Shown in pieces: positions 1-8,589 of a stretch of 41,801 nucleotides of DNA. Made by a program: the position numbers and the translations under genes. A model generated the notes under the pieces. That model was not told where the DNA came from, made no database searches, and saw nothing but the letters and a program-made list of their open reading frames with translations. Each line of letters opens with the position of its first letter. The stretch's first letter is position 1. The DNA lies in contig CASEVW010000033.1 in NCBI GenBank assembly GCA_949291395.1, positions 1 to 41,801 of the forward strand, given 5' to 3'. The stretch comes from an uncultured Oscillospiraceae bacterium (GTDB taxonomy: Bacteria; Bacillota; Clostridia; Oscillospirales; Ruminococcaceae).

Positions 1-811
1 AAAGTCCGTCGAACCCCGGGCGGCGTAAAGCGGCACTGGCCGCTGTGCGGGTCTGGGCCAGCAGGCGCAGCGCGCCTTCCCGGTCTTTCTCATACTTGGC
101 CAGCAGGGCCGCGGCACGGTAGGTGTCCCGGCTTTCGGCATGGCGGCAGAGTTCCCGGGCGGCATTGCGGGCGGCTTTCACAGCCGGGTCCCGCATCACG
201 GCCAGGGCTGCACCGATGTGCCCTTCATAGAGAAATGCCAGGTCCTGGGCCTGGCGGTCGTCCAGGTCCGGCAGGGCAGCCCGCAATGCGGCGGCACATT
301 CCGGCACCGGCACGGGGGCCACGGTGTAGGCGGCACAGCGGCTGCGGATGGTGGGCAGCACCGCCGCCGCACTGGAAGCCGTCAGCAGGAAGAGGACCCC
401 TTCGGGGGGCTCTTCCATGATCTTCAGCATGGCATTGGCCGAAGCCCCGTTCAGGTTCTGGGCCCCGTAGATAAAGAGCACACGCCCCGCCGCGTCAGAG
501 GACAGGGCGCTGTGCTGGATCTTTTCCCGGGCGTCCCGGATGCGCTCCACCTTGATCTGGCCGGAAGCACCCTCACCCCGGATGGTCAGACATTCGCTGT
601 CCTCCCCCCGGAGAACCGCCTCAGCGTGGGGACCGCCGGCGGGGTAGAGATAATCCGCCGCCAGGCAGCGCGCGGCAAAGCCCGCCCCGCAGCCCGGTTC
701 CCCCACCAGCAGGATGCTGTGGGGCAAACGTCCGGTGCCCAGCGCGGCGGACAGGTCCGCTTTCAAGGCGTGGTTGCCGGCCAGACGGGCCAGCATGCCG
801 GAAGTGCTCAC
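1..811 (-). CDS. holB: DNA polymerase III subunit delta' (HolB), 3' end beyond window
   Basis: Clamp-loader subunit delta prime, which with delta and tau/gamma loads the sliding clamp onto DNA. The frame is open from a GTG at 811-809 down to base 2, so 270 residues are visible and the C-terminus lies outside the window. Visible features are a degenerate P-loop (GEPGCGAG, about residues 37-44), the segment SANAMLKIMEEPPEG and an SRC-type motif (RSRCA), all typical of delta prime. The Cys4 zinc site of gamma/tau is absent, which argues against DnaX. The GTG overlaps the TGA of the upstream darA gene (GTGA), implying translational coupling. The darA-holB order matches the conserved Firmicute yaaQ-holB neighbourhood. 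The family call is firm; the GTG start is inferred from the overlap. Confidence 0.88.
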   Translation of the reverse strand, partial: MSTSGMLARLAGNHALKADLSAALGTGRLPHSILLVGEPGCGAGFAARCLAADYLYPAGGPHAEAVLRGEDSECLTIRGEGASGQIKVERIRDAREKIQHSALSSDAAGRVLFIYGAQNLNGASANAMLKIMEEPPEGVLFLLTASSAAAVLPTIRSRCAAYTVAPVPVPECAAALRAALPDLDDRQAQDLAFLYEGHIGAALAVMRDPAVKAARNAARELCRHAESRDTYRAAALLAKYEKDREGALRLLAQTRTAASAALRRPGFDGL

Positions 812-1131
812 AGTTTTTCGAAGCGCTCCACGTTGGTCACAAAGACGGTGGCGCCGCCCACGGTGACTTCAATGGGCATGGCGCTTTCCAGACCCAGGCC
901 GATGGAAGCGGCGCCGGGCACGATCTCGGTGCGCTGCTTGCAGCACTTGGAGATGCAGGCGATGCAGTCGTCCACCCGCTCGTCCTCGGTGCCGATGAGC
1001 AAGGTCATGTTGCCCGCCATCAGGAAGCCGCCGGTGGTGGCCAGGCGGGTGACATAGAACTTGTTGCGTACCAGTTCGGAGCAGACAGCCTTGGAATCTT
1101 CCTTGTTGACAATGGCAGTGATGAGTTTCAT
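808..1131 (-). CDS. darA: Cyclic-di-AMP receptor, PII-like protein DarA/PstA (YaaQ)
   Basis: Small cytoplasmic trimeric PII-like protein that binds cyclic di-AMP; its downstream partner is not established in most species. The 107-residue product has family length (about 109) and starts MKLITAIV. It carries the conserved stretch TRLATTGGFL followed by GN.TLLIG, and near the C-terminus VGGATVFV, both hallmarks of the family and part of the nucleotide pocket. The start is supported by AAGGAGG about 7 bases upstream. It lies 53 bp after the rhomboid-like gene and overlaps holB by four bases, so the three probably form one transcript. Assignment is by strong similarity to the known Bacillus DarA sequence pattern. 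Confidence 0.93.
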   Translation of the reverse strand: MKLITAIVNKEDSKAVCSELVRNKFYVTRLATTGGFLMAGNMTLLIGTEDERVDDCIACISKCCKQRTEIVPGAASIGLGLESAMPIEVTVGGATVFVTNVERFEKL

Positions 1132-1169
1132 GATGGTTTCCTCCTTATATAAACAGTGTGACAGTCAGA

Positions 1170-1178
1170 TGTGGAAAA
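1170..1178 (-). promoter_or_regulatory. Outlying DnaA-box-like 9-mer between rhomboid-like gene and darA
   Basis: A further perfect TTTTCCACA (minus strand) lies in the 53-bp gap between the rhomboid-like stop and the darA start. It may be an outlier of the 1843-2186 cluster. No convincing promoter was seen in this gap. Confidence 0.4.
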
Positions 1179-1184
1179 AAGGGG

Positions 1185-1832
1185 TCACTTCCAGCGGCGC
1201 TCCCACTCCTTGCGGCGCTTGTAGTTCACCGCGGTGTCACGGCACCAGGTCCAGATCTCCCGCCCGAAGAAGAGCAGGAACCCGGCCAGGCCGAACAGCA
1301 GGGAGATGCGGCCGGAAAAGCCGGTGGTGATGAAATCCCAGGCCCAGACGGCGGCGGCCGCCCAGCCCAGCCACTTCACCTTTACCGGAATGAAGAAGAA
1401 GAGCAGCACCTGCTGGTTGGGCCACATCCAGGCATAGGCGAAGAACAGGCTGAGGAACAGCCCCGAAGAGGAGCCGAACCCGGTGATGAGGCAGCTGAGG
1501 ATGGCCCCCAGCATGCCCGCCAGCCAGTAGACGGTGAAGCGGAAATCGCCCCAGGCGCGGGTCAGGGAGTTGCCCACCCACCAGTAAAAGTACAGTTCCA
1601 GCACAAACCAGAACGGAGAAGTTTGCAGGCTGGGCATAAAGATGAAGCTGACCAGCCGCCAGATCTGCCCGTGGAACAGCTCCGCCCGGGAAAGGGGCAA
1701 CGCCCACAGCAGCCTGGAGTTGACGAACATAATGATGAACCAGGCAACAAGCTGCCCGATCAGTACGATGTTGATAAGGTTGGGAATGGCGAAACGCCGG
1801 TAGCGGCGCTCCAGCCGGTCGAGCCAGTTCAT
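1185..1832 (-). CDS. Rhomboid-like integral membrane protein, probably non-proteolytic
   Basis: A 215-residue membrane protein with about six hydrophobic segments and a basic C-terminus (RRKEWERRWK) that should lie in the cytoplasm. The overall pattern resembles the rhomboid fold: an early W-R region before membrane segments (GQIWRLVSFIF) and a GSSSG stretch where active rhomboids have GxSG. The usual catalytic His (GHxxG-type segment) is not visible in the last helix. The segment PNQQVLLFFFIPVKVKWLG resembles Firmicute rhomboid-related proteins without proven protease activity. The start is supported by AAGGAGG five bases upstream and by a promoter at 1894-1922. It heads the darA-holB transcript. 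The fold call is moderately sure; proteolysis is doubtful. Confidence 0.65.
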   Translation of the reverse strand: MNWLDRLERRYRRFAIPNLINIVLIGQLVAWFIIMFVNSRLLWALPLSRAELFHGQIWRLVSFIFMPSLQTSPFWFVLELYFYWWVGNSLTRAWGDFRFTVYWLAGMLGAILSCLITGFGSSSGLFLSLFFAYAWMWPNQQVLLFFFIPVKVKWLGWAAAAVWAWDFITTGFSGRISLLFGLAGFLLFFGREIWTWCRDTAVNYKRRKEWERRWK

Positions 1833-1842
1833 AAGGCCTCCT

Positions 1843-2186
1843 TGTGGAAAACCGTGGAATTTTGCCGCTTTGGGGCGGCCGGTTTATTATGCTATTGTAC
1901 CATTTCCACGGGGCAAGTTCAACATTTTGTTGTCGAAATGCGCAGTGCCCCACAACAGGAAAAAAACCAAAAGTTGTAGATTGTGGAAAACCGGGATGTT
2001 TTCCACACTTTCCACAGGGTTTTCAACATTTTCAACGTGAAAAACCGATATACGCGGTGGGAAAGTTTACCCAAATTTCATCATTTCGTAATATTCGGCC
2101 CAAAAAGGGCCAAGTTTTCCACAGAATAAACAGAGTTTTCCACAAAAGGGCTCTTTCTTTCCACAAAGGGGGCTTCGTTTTCCACC
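1843..2186. repeat. Cluster of DnaA-box-like 9-mers, part phased at 21 bp
   Basis: The 9-mer TTTTCCACA, which fits the relaxed DnaA-box consensus TTWTNCACA, occurs perfectly at 1843-1851 and 1982-1990 (minus) and at 1999-2007, 2115-2123 and 2136-2144 (plus). One-mismatch versions lie at 2008-2016, 2019-2027, 2157-2165 and 2178-2186. The copies starting at 2115, 2136, 2157 and 2178 are spaced exactly 21 bp, two helical turns, so they face the same side of DNA. About 0.3 copies of such a 9-mer would be expected in the whole window by chance. The cluster separates leftward holB-unit genes from rightward mntP. No dnaA or dnaN is visible nearby. DnaA binding is inference. Confidence 0.7.
1894..1922 (-). 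promoter_or_regulatory. Promoter of the rhomboid-like/darA/holB unit
   Basis: On the minus strand TTGAAC (1922-1917), a 17-bp spacer and TACAAT (1899-1894) preceded by TGG form a sigma-A promoter with extended -10. It points into the gene starting at 1832. A TTTTCCACA 9-mer lies in the resulting leader just before the Shine-Dalgarno sequence. Confidence 0.7.
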
Positions 2187-2253
2187 AACTGCGAAAAAGA
2201 TGGTGCAAAACTCGAAAACTGTCCGAAAGAGGGACGGAACTATGTGGTTATTC

Positions 2254-2283
2254 TTGACTAACTGCGGTGGGGCATGGTATGGT
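2254..2283 (+). promoter_or_regulatory. Promoter of the mntP riboswitch leader
   Basis: TTGACT (2254-2259), an 18-bp spacer and TATGGT (2278-2283) preceded by TGG. The predicted start falls around 2290, just at the beginning of the riboswitch aptamer. Confidence 0.7.
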
Positions 2284-2287
2284 ACTC

Positions 2288-2385
2288 GTTGCATAAGGGA
2301 GTAGCTGGCGCGGGACATCCCCCCGCGTGATAGGGCCAACATACTGGGGCGACCCTGGCTTTAGATGAAACAGCGAGACTTATCT
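2288..2385 (+). promoter_or_regulatory. yybP-ykoY (Mn2+) riboswitch upstream of mntP
   Basis: The leader shows the conserved signatures of this aptamer class: AAGGGAGTAGC at the 5' side, a GC-rich first arm, CATACTGGGGCGACC in the second arm and GCGAGACTTATC at the 3' side. ATAAG (2293-2297) can pair with CTTAT (2379-2383) to close P1. The same CTTAT bases form the 5' arm of the terminator that follows, so ligand-stabilised P1 should prevent termination. The class is known to sense Mn2+ and to control mntP and cation P-type ATPases, and mntP follows directly. Confidence 0.88.
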
Positions 2386-2426
2386 TTTGCCTTGCACGGC
2401 AGGGCGGGATAGGTCTCGTTTTTTTT
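2374..2426 (+). terminator. Riboswitch-controlled terminator before mntP
   Basis: CGAGACT (2374-2380) and the following TATC pair with GATAGGTCTCG (2408-2418), with a small inner hairpin in the loop. A run of eight T follows. The 5' arm overlaps the 3' strand of riboswitch P1, giving mutually exclusive folds. Confidence 0.85.
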
Positions 2427-2470
2427 CGTCCTTCCCGCCCGCCGCATCACAAACAGGAGAGTGGTTTGGA

Positions 2471-3037
2471 ATGTCTTTGGCGGATCTTTTTGTCATTGCA
2501 CTGGGCCTGGCCATGGATGCCTTTGCGGTGTCTGTGTGCAAGGGGCTTTCGGTGCAGCGCATGCGGCCCCGGCACGCCCTGATCTGCGGCGTGTGGTTCG
2601 GTGCCTTTCAGGCGCTGATGCCCCTGCTGGGTTACTGGCTGGGTTCCGGCTTTGCCGGGTTCATCGGCAGTTTCGGGCATTGGGTGGCTTTTGCGCTGCT
2701 GGCCATCATCGGTTTCAACATGCTGCGGGAAAGCTTCGGCGATGAGGAGGAGGAAGTCACCCCCGACTTTTCCCCCAAGGCCATGCTGCCCCTGGCGGTG
2801 GCCACATCCATCGACGCCCTGGCCGTGGGGGTCAGCTTTGCGGCGGTGGGCACCAACATCCTGGCAGCGGTGGCCCTCATCGGTCTTGTCACCCTGGTCA
2901 TGTCGGCGGTGGGCGTCAAGATCGGCAACCTCTTCGGCACCCGGTACAAGGCCCTGGCCGAACGGGCCGGCGGCGTGGTGCTGATCCTGATGGGGCTGAA
3001 GACCCTGCTGCAGGGTCTGGGCATCCTTTCCTTATAA
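2471..3037 (+). CDS. mntP: Manganese efflux pump MntP
   Basis: Integral membrane exporter that lowers cytoplasmic Mn2+. The 188-residue product has six hydrophobic segments in two repeats. Each repeat begins with the family signature: LAMDAFAVSV near residue 12 and ATSIDALAVGVSF in the second half. Their membrane Asp residues are typical of MntP. Length matches the family (about 185-190). The ATG at 2471 has AGGAGA 11 bases upstream; in-frame codons before it lie inside the terminator and were not used. Expression should rise with Mn2+ through the riboswitch in front. The gene is followed immediately by a second riboswitch and a cation ATPase, making a two-pump manganese export module. Confidence 0.95.
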   Translation: MSLADLFVIALGLAMDAFAVSVCKGLSVQRMRPRHALICGVWFGAFQALMPLLGYWLGSGFAGFIGSFGHWVAFALLAIIGFNMLRESFGDEEEEVTPDFSPKAMLPLAVATSIDALAVGVSFAAVGTNILAAVALIGLVTLVMSAVGVKIGNLFGTRYKALAERAGGVVLILMGLKTLLQGLGILSL

Positions 3038-3038
3038 T
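3033..3038 (+). promoter_or_regulatory. Possible -10 box overlapping the mntP stop codon
   Basis: A perfect TATAAT overlaps the TAA stop of mntP and sits about 15 bases before the second riboswitch. No good -35 is visible at 16-18 bp. The second riboswitch may therefore have its own start, or may act on readthrough from mntP. Confidence 0.35.
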
Positions 3039-3049
3039 CAATACGTCCT

Positions 3050-3160
3050 GCCTGAGGGAGTAGTTCCGCGCCTTTGGCGCGCGGCGGCATCGTCACCCCG
3101 GCGCTTTGCGCCCGGTGCCGCCTTTGCGGCTTGATACGCTGTGAAGAATGAGACTCATAC
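3050..3160 (+). promoter_or_regulatory. Second yybP-ykoY (Mn2+) riboswitch, upstream of the P-type ATPase
   Basis: A second aptamer of the same class follows mntP: GAGGGAGTAG at the 5' side, a GC-rich hairpin with a TTT loop, GGCATCGTCACC with a paired GCGCCCGGTGCC, then GAAGAATGAGACTC at the 3' side. TGAG (3053-3056) can pair with CTCA (3154-3157). CTCA also belongs to the 5' arm of the terminator at 3151-3204, so the ON logic is the same as for the first switch. The two aptamers differ greatly in sequence, so this is not a recent duplication. Confidence 0.83.
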
Positions 3161-3204
3161 ACCGGGAAACTGGAAAAATTTCCCTGGTGTATGGGTCTTG
3201 TTTT
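3151..3204 (+). terminator. Riboswitch-controlled terminator before the P-type ATPase
   Basis: A long stem pairs 3151-3169 (AGACTCATACACCGGGAAA) with 3179-3198, interrupted by a few mismatches, and is followed by TGTTTT. Its 5' arm overlaps the 3' end of the second aptamer. Confidence 0.82.
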
Positions 3205-3270
3205 ATATATAATAGGTACAGAGGGATGGCGGGGCCTTTTCCCCGCCCGGAGATTGAAAGGAGATTACGC

Positions 3271-5916
<2,646 letters not shown>

Positions 5917-5951
5917 GCCTTTGACGCTGCGTTTGCCCGCATAAAATGATT

Positions 5952-6002
5952 ACACCGCCTCTGCCGGGGAGTTGTTCCCGGCGGGGGCGGTGTTCTTTTT
6001 TG
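5952..6002 (+). terminator. Terminator after the P-type ATPase
   Basis: ACACCGCCTCTGCCGGG pairs with CCCGGCGGGGGCGGTGT across a short loop and is followed by TCTTTTTT. Confidence 0.85.
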
Positions 6003-6008
6003 GTTAAC

Positions 6009-6211
6009 GGCAGTTTGCCGGTTGCTCCTTCCTTTTCGTGCCCGAAGCTGTATTCCGTTGCCGGGCAGACGGCAGTCTGCCGGGAAGTTGTTCCTTTTTG
6101 GCGTCAAAAAGGAACCGAAAAACCGCCGCATCGGAACGGCGGGCCCTTTTCGCTTCCTTTTCGGGCACGAAAAGGAAGGAGTATCCGGCTGGCAGCCGTT
6201 TGCCAAGAAGC
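6009..6211. repeat. Compact inverted-repeat element R1 plus a truncated neighbour
   Basis: 6064-6211 is a 148-bp element with imperfect terminal inverted repeats (GGCAGACGGC at the left, GCCGTTTGCC at the right). It has two strong internal hairpins: TTCCTTTTTGG..CAAAAAGGAA and CTTCCTTTTCG..CGAAAAGGAAG. Bases 6123-6179 are identical over 57 bp, in reverse orientation, to 27628-27684 inside the larger element at 27594-28027. 6009-6046 looks like a truncated arm of the same family. It lies in a convergent intergenic gap and holds no convincing reading frame. Confidence 0.75.
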
Positions 6212-6228
6212 CGGAATAAAAAAGCAAA

Positions 6229-6272
6229 CAAAAAAGCCCTGGCTTTCCTCAAAACGGAAAACCAGGGCTTTT
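6229..6272 (-). terminator. Terminator of the BTAD regulator gene
   Basis: AAAGCCCTGGTTTTCC and its complement flank a short loop just past the stop codon. On the minus strand it is followed by a T run (AAAAAA at 6229-6234 on the plus strand). Confidence 0.82.
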
Positions 6273-6278
6273 ATACGA

Positions 6279-7490
6279 TCAAACGATGGGGTCCGGGATG
6301 CCGATGGTCACCTGCATGCGCAGCAGCTGGCTCATGCCGCTCTTTTCATAGCGGCTCAGCAGACGGTCACGGACGATCTTATAGTCATCGGTGTTCTTCA
6401 CCGACAGCATCAGTACGTACTGGTTGCGGCTGTACCGGGCAAACACATCGCCCTTGCGCAGCATGTTCTTGATGAGCTCTTTCACCAAGAGCATCACCCG
6501 GATCATCTCCTGTTTGGGAGCCTCCAGCGGGACCAGGGTCACCAGCAGCAGGATCACGTCCTCGGAGTTGCGGGTCGCACTGCGCACCACCATGTGGTAC
6601 ATGTGCTTGAACACCTCATAGGGGCAGAAATACGCGCCCCGGATGGGCCGGTCGTCCCGGGTGATCTCGTCCAGGTCCTTCTGGATGTGGCGGATGTCCT
6701 CCATGGGCAGGTTGGCGCCCTCGGCGGCCCAGCGGTAGATCTCCCGCACCGATTCGGGCAGAGGCTGGCCCACCTCGTCCAGGAACATATTGGCCACCAC
6801 CGGGTAGTAGCTCAGCACGGCGGCCTTCATGTCCAGCTTGCGCATGGCGGTGAAGTTCCGCAGATACACATCCTCGCTCAGGGGTTCCAGCAGCAGCGCC
6901 CGGGAGCACAGGTTCATCACTTCTTCGGGACCGGAACGGTCGTCGGATTCCAGCAAAAGGTCGCTCAGGTGCAGCACCATGCTCAGGTACCGCTGGCGCA
7001 GGGTGCTGGAACGGGCCATCAGCCAGTAACGGTCGTTCAGAGCGGGCAGAAAGTCCCCTGCGTACAGGGCCAGCGCTTCCCGGCAGCTGGACATCACCGT
7101 TTCCTGGCTCACGCCCGGGGTGAGCATGGCCGTCTCATACAGATGATTGAACTGGTCCACGTCCAGGTCCACCGGCACGTCCGGGTTCCAGGCGTACTGC
7201 CGTTCCTGGGTGATGATGCACTCCTGCACCAGACCCGCCTTGGTCAGCTGGCGGCGCAGAGAATAGGCGGCGTTTTTCAGTGCGCCGGCGGGGTTCTCCA
7301 CCTCGTCGTCACCCCAAAGGGCTTCCATGATCTGCTCGTTGGTGATCTGGGTACCGCGGTTCAGCAGCAGGTATACCAGCAGCTCGATGGGTTTGTTCAC
7401 ACGGCCGCCTTTTTCCACCAGGTACCGGTCCCCCACCTGGATCCGAAGCCCGCCGAACATTTTGGCCTGCAGGCATTTGGTTTGTTGCAT
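6279..7490 (-). CDS. BTAD/SARP-type transcriptional regulator with a degenerate GGDEF-like C-terminus
   Basis: A 403-residue cytoplasmic protein. Residues about 8-95 resemble an OmpR-like winged helix (KPIELLVYLLLNRG, then ALKNAAYSLRRQL). Residues about 105-250 fit the bacterial transcriptional activation domain (DVDQFNHLYE, ALALYAGDFLP, YLRNFTAMRKL). The last 120 residues show LRKGDVFARYSRNQYVLML, which matches the layout of a GGDEF domain but lacks the GGDEF residues, so cyclase activity is unlikely. The ATG at 7490 is chosen for AAGGAGGAG about 7 bases upstream; a longer frame begins in the promoter. The gene stands alone between convergent and divergent neighbours and its targets cannot be told from sequence. 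Confidence 0.75.
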   Translation of the reverse strand: MQQTKCLQAKMFGGLRIQVGDRYLVEKGGRVNKPIELLVYLLLNRGTQITNEQIMEALWGDDEVENPAGALKNAAYSLRRQLTKAGLVQECIITQERQYAWNPDVPVDLDVDQFNHLYETAMLTPGVSQETVMSSCREALALYAGDFLPALNDRYWLMARSSTLRQRYLSMVLHLSDLLLESDDRSGPEEVMNLCSRALLLEPLSEDVYLRNFTAMRKLDMKAAVLSYYPVVANMFLDEVGQPLPESVREIYRWAAEGANLPMEDIRHIQKDLDEITRDDRPIRGAYFCPYEVFKHMYHMVVRSATRNSEDVILLLVTLVPLEAPKQEMIRVMLLVKELIKNMLRKGDVFARYSRNQYVLMLSVKNTDDYKIVRDRLLSRYEKSGMSQLLRMQVTIGIPDPIV

Positions 7491-7591
7491 GAGGGGTTCT
7501 CCTCCTTTTGCGATGGGCAGCGCTCCGGCACAGGTTTGTCCTTCCGGGGAGGGCAAACCGGCTGAATATACCGGAATGATTCTCTTAATTG

Positions 7592-7620
7592 TATCATGGC
7601 CCCTGTGGAAAAGCAAGCCC
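7592..7620 (-). promoter_or_regulatory. Promoter of the BTAD regulator with an embedded DnaA-box-like 9-mer
   Basis: On the minus strand TTGCTT, a 17-bp spacer and TACAAT preceded by TGA. The spacer contains a perfect TTTTCCACA (7604-7612, plus strand TGTGGAAAA), so DnaA binding here could block the promoter. The box could also be coincidental. Confidence 0.55.
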
Positions 7621-7669
7621 CCACATATGGGCCCAAAATGGGTAAAAATGACGAAAAAACACCAAAAAA

Positions 7670-7688
7670 AGCGAAGGAAAGGTTCGCT
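7670..7688. other. Short hairpin in the BTAD-response regulator divergent gap
   Basis: AGCGAA (7670-7675) and TTCGCT (7683-7688) flank a seven-base loop. The rest of 7622-7788 shows no gene, and no other clear signal was seen there. Confidence 0.35.
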
Positions 7689-7788
7689 GTTCCGAAACTT
7701 TTTCCGGTTACGGTATCACGGCGGAGGACGTGCCGGCTGTTACAAGACAACCGCTTTTCCGGCCGTGTTCACAGCGGGCGCGGCCCTG

Positions 7789-7817
7789 TTGCCGCCGGGG
7801 CAAAATTGTGTTATCAT
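7789..7817 (+). promoter_or_regulatory. Promoter of the LytTR response regulator-kinase pair
   Basis: TTGCCG (7789-7794), a 17-bp spacer and TATCAT (7812-7817) preceded by TGT, an extended -10. Confidence 0.55.
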
Positions 7818-7881
7818 AAAAACCAGAATCACCCTTCAAAAACTACCCCAAAACCACGAACAGCCGTAAAGGAGGACAGCC

Positions 7882-8589
7882 GTGCTGCGGATCGCCATTG
7901 TGGAGGATGAGGCGCAATGCGCCGAACAGCTCAAGGAATATATCCAGCGCTACGGCCAGGAAAACGGCCGTGGGTTTGAGGTGCTGCATTTTAGCGACGG
8001 AAGCGAGATCCTGCAGGACTATCAGCCCCGGTACGACATCATCCTGCTGGACATCGAGATGCCCAAGGTCACCGGCATGGACGCCGCCCGGGCCATCCGG
8101 GAGCAGGACGACAACGTGGTATTGATGTTTATCACCAACATGGCCCAGTATGCCATCCGGGGGTACTCGGTGGGGGCGCTGGACTTTGTGATGAAGCCGG
8201 TGAGCTACTATACCTTCCAGCTGAAATTCTCCCGCGCCATCGAGCGGGTGGTCAAACGCCGCAACGAGGAGATCCTGCTGGCCCTGCCCGACCGTCTGCA
8301 GCGGGTGGGGGTGCGCAGTATCTATTATGTGGAGGTACAGGACCACATGCTGCACTACCACACCGAACAGGGCGAGTATGTGCTGCGGGGCACGCTGCAA
8401 AGTGCCGAAAAGCAGCTGGCACCCTACAATTTTGCCAAGTGCAACCACTGGTACATCGTCAACCTGATGCATGTGGAGCAGGTGCGCAAGGACACGGTGG
8501 TGGTGGCGGGGCACGAGCTGGAGATCAGCCGGCGGGCCCGGGGCGCCTTCCTCAACGCCCTCACCGACTATATGGGAGGCAGCAGCTGA
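7882..8589 (+). CDS. LytTR-family response regulator
   Basis: A 235-residue two-component regulator of the AgrA/LytR type. The receiver domain (about 1-120) has the acidic cluster E8-D9-E10, phosphoacceptor Asp57 in LLDIEMP and the conserved Lys in MKPV. The C-terminal part (about 135-230) is a LytTR DNA-binding domain (IYYVEVQDHMLHYHT, then HWYIVNLMHVEQV). Translation starts at GTG 7882, which has AAAGGAGG six bases upstream. The TGA stop overlaps the ATG of the following kinase, so the pair is translationally coupled. Such regulators bind paired 9-bp direct repeats; none was confidently identified here. The adjacent glycoside genes are plausible but unproven targets. Confidence 0.92.
   Translation: MLRIAIVEDEAQCAEQLKEYIQRYGQENGRGFEVLHFSDGSEILQDYQPRYDIILLDIEMPKVTGMDAARAIREQDDNVVLMFITNMAQYAIRGYSVGALDFVMKPVSYYTFQLKFSRAIERVVKRRNEEILLALPDRLQRVGVRSIYYVEVQDHMLHYHTEQGEYVLRGTLQSAEKQLAPYNFAKCNHWYIVNLMHVEQVRKDTVVVAGHELEISRRARGAFLNALTDYMGGSS

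Noticed and set aside
5946..7565. 539-codon plus-strand frame through element R1 and opposite the BTAD regulator
   Set aside because: It begins in a terminator, crosses an inverted-repeat element and a second terminator, and is His/Gln/Gly-rich shadow sequence.
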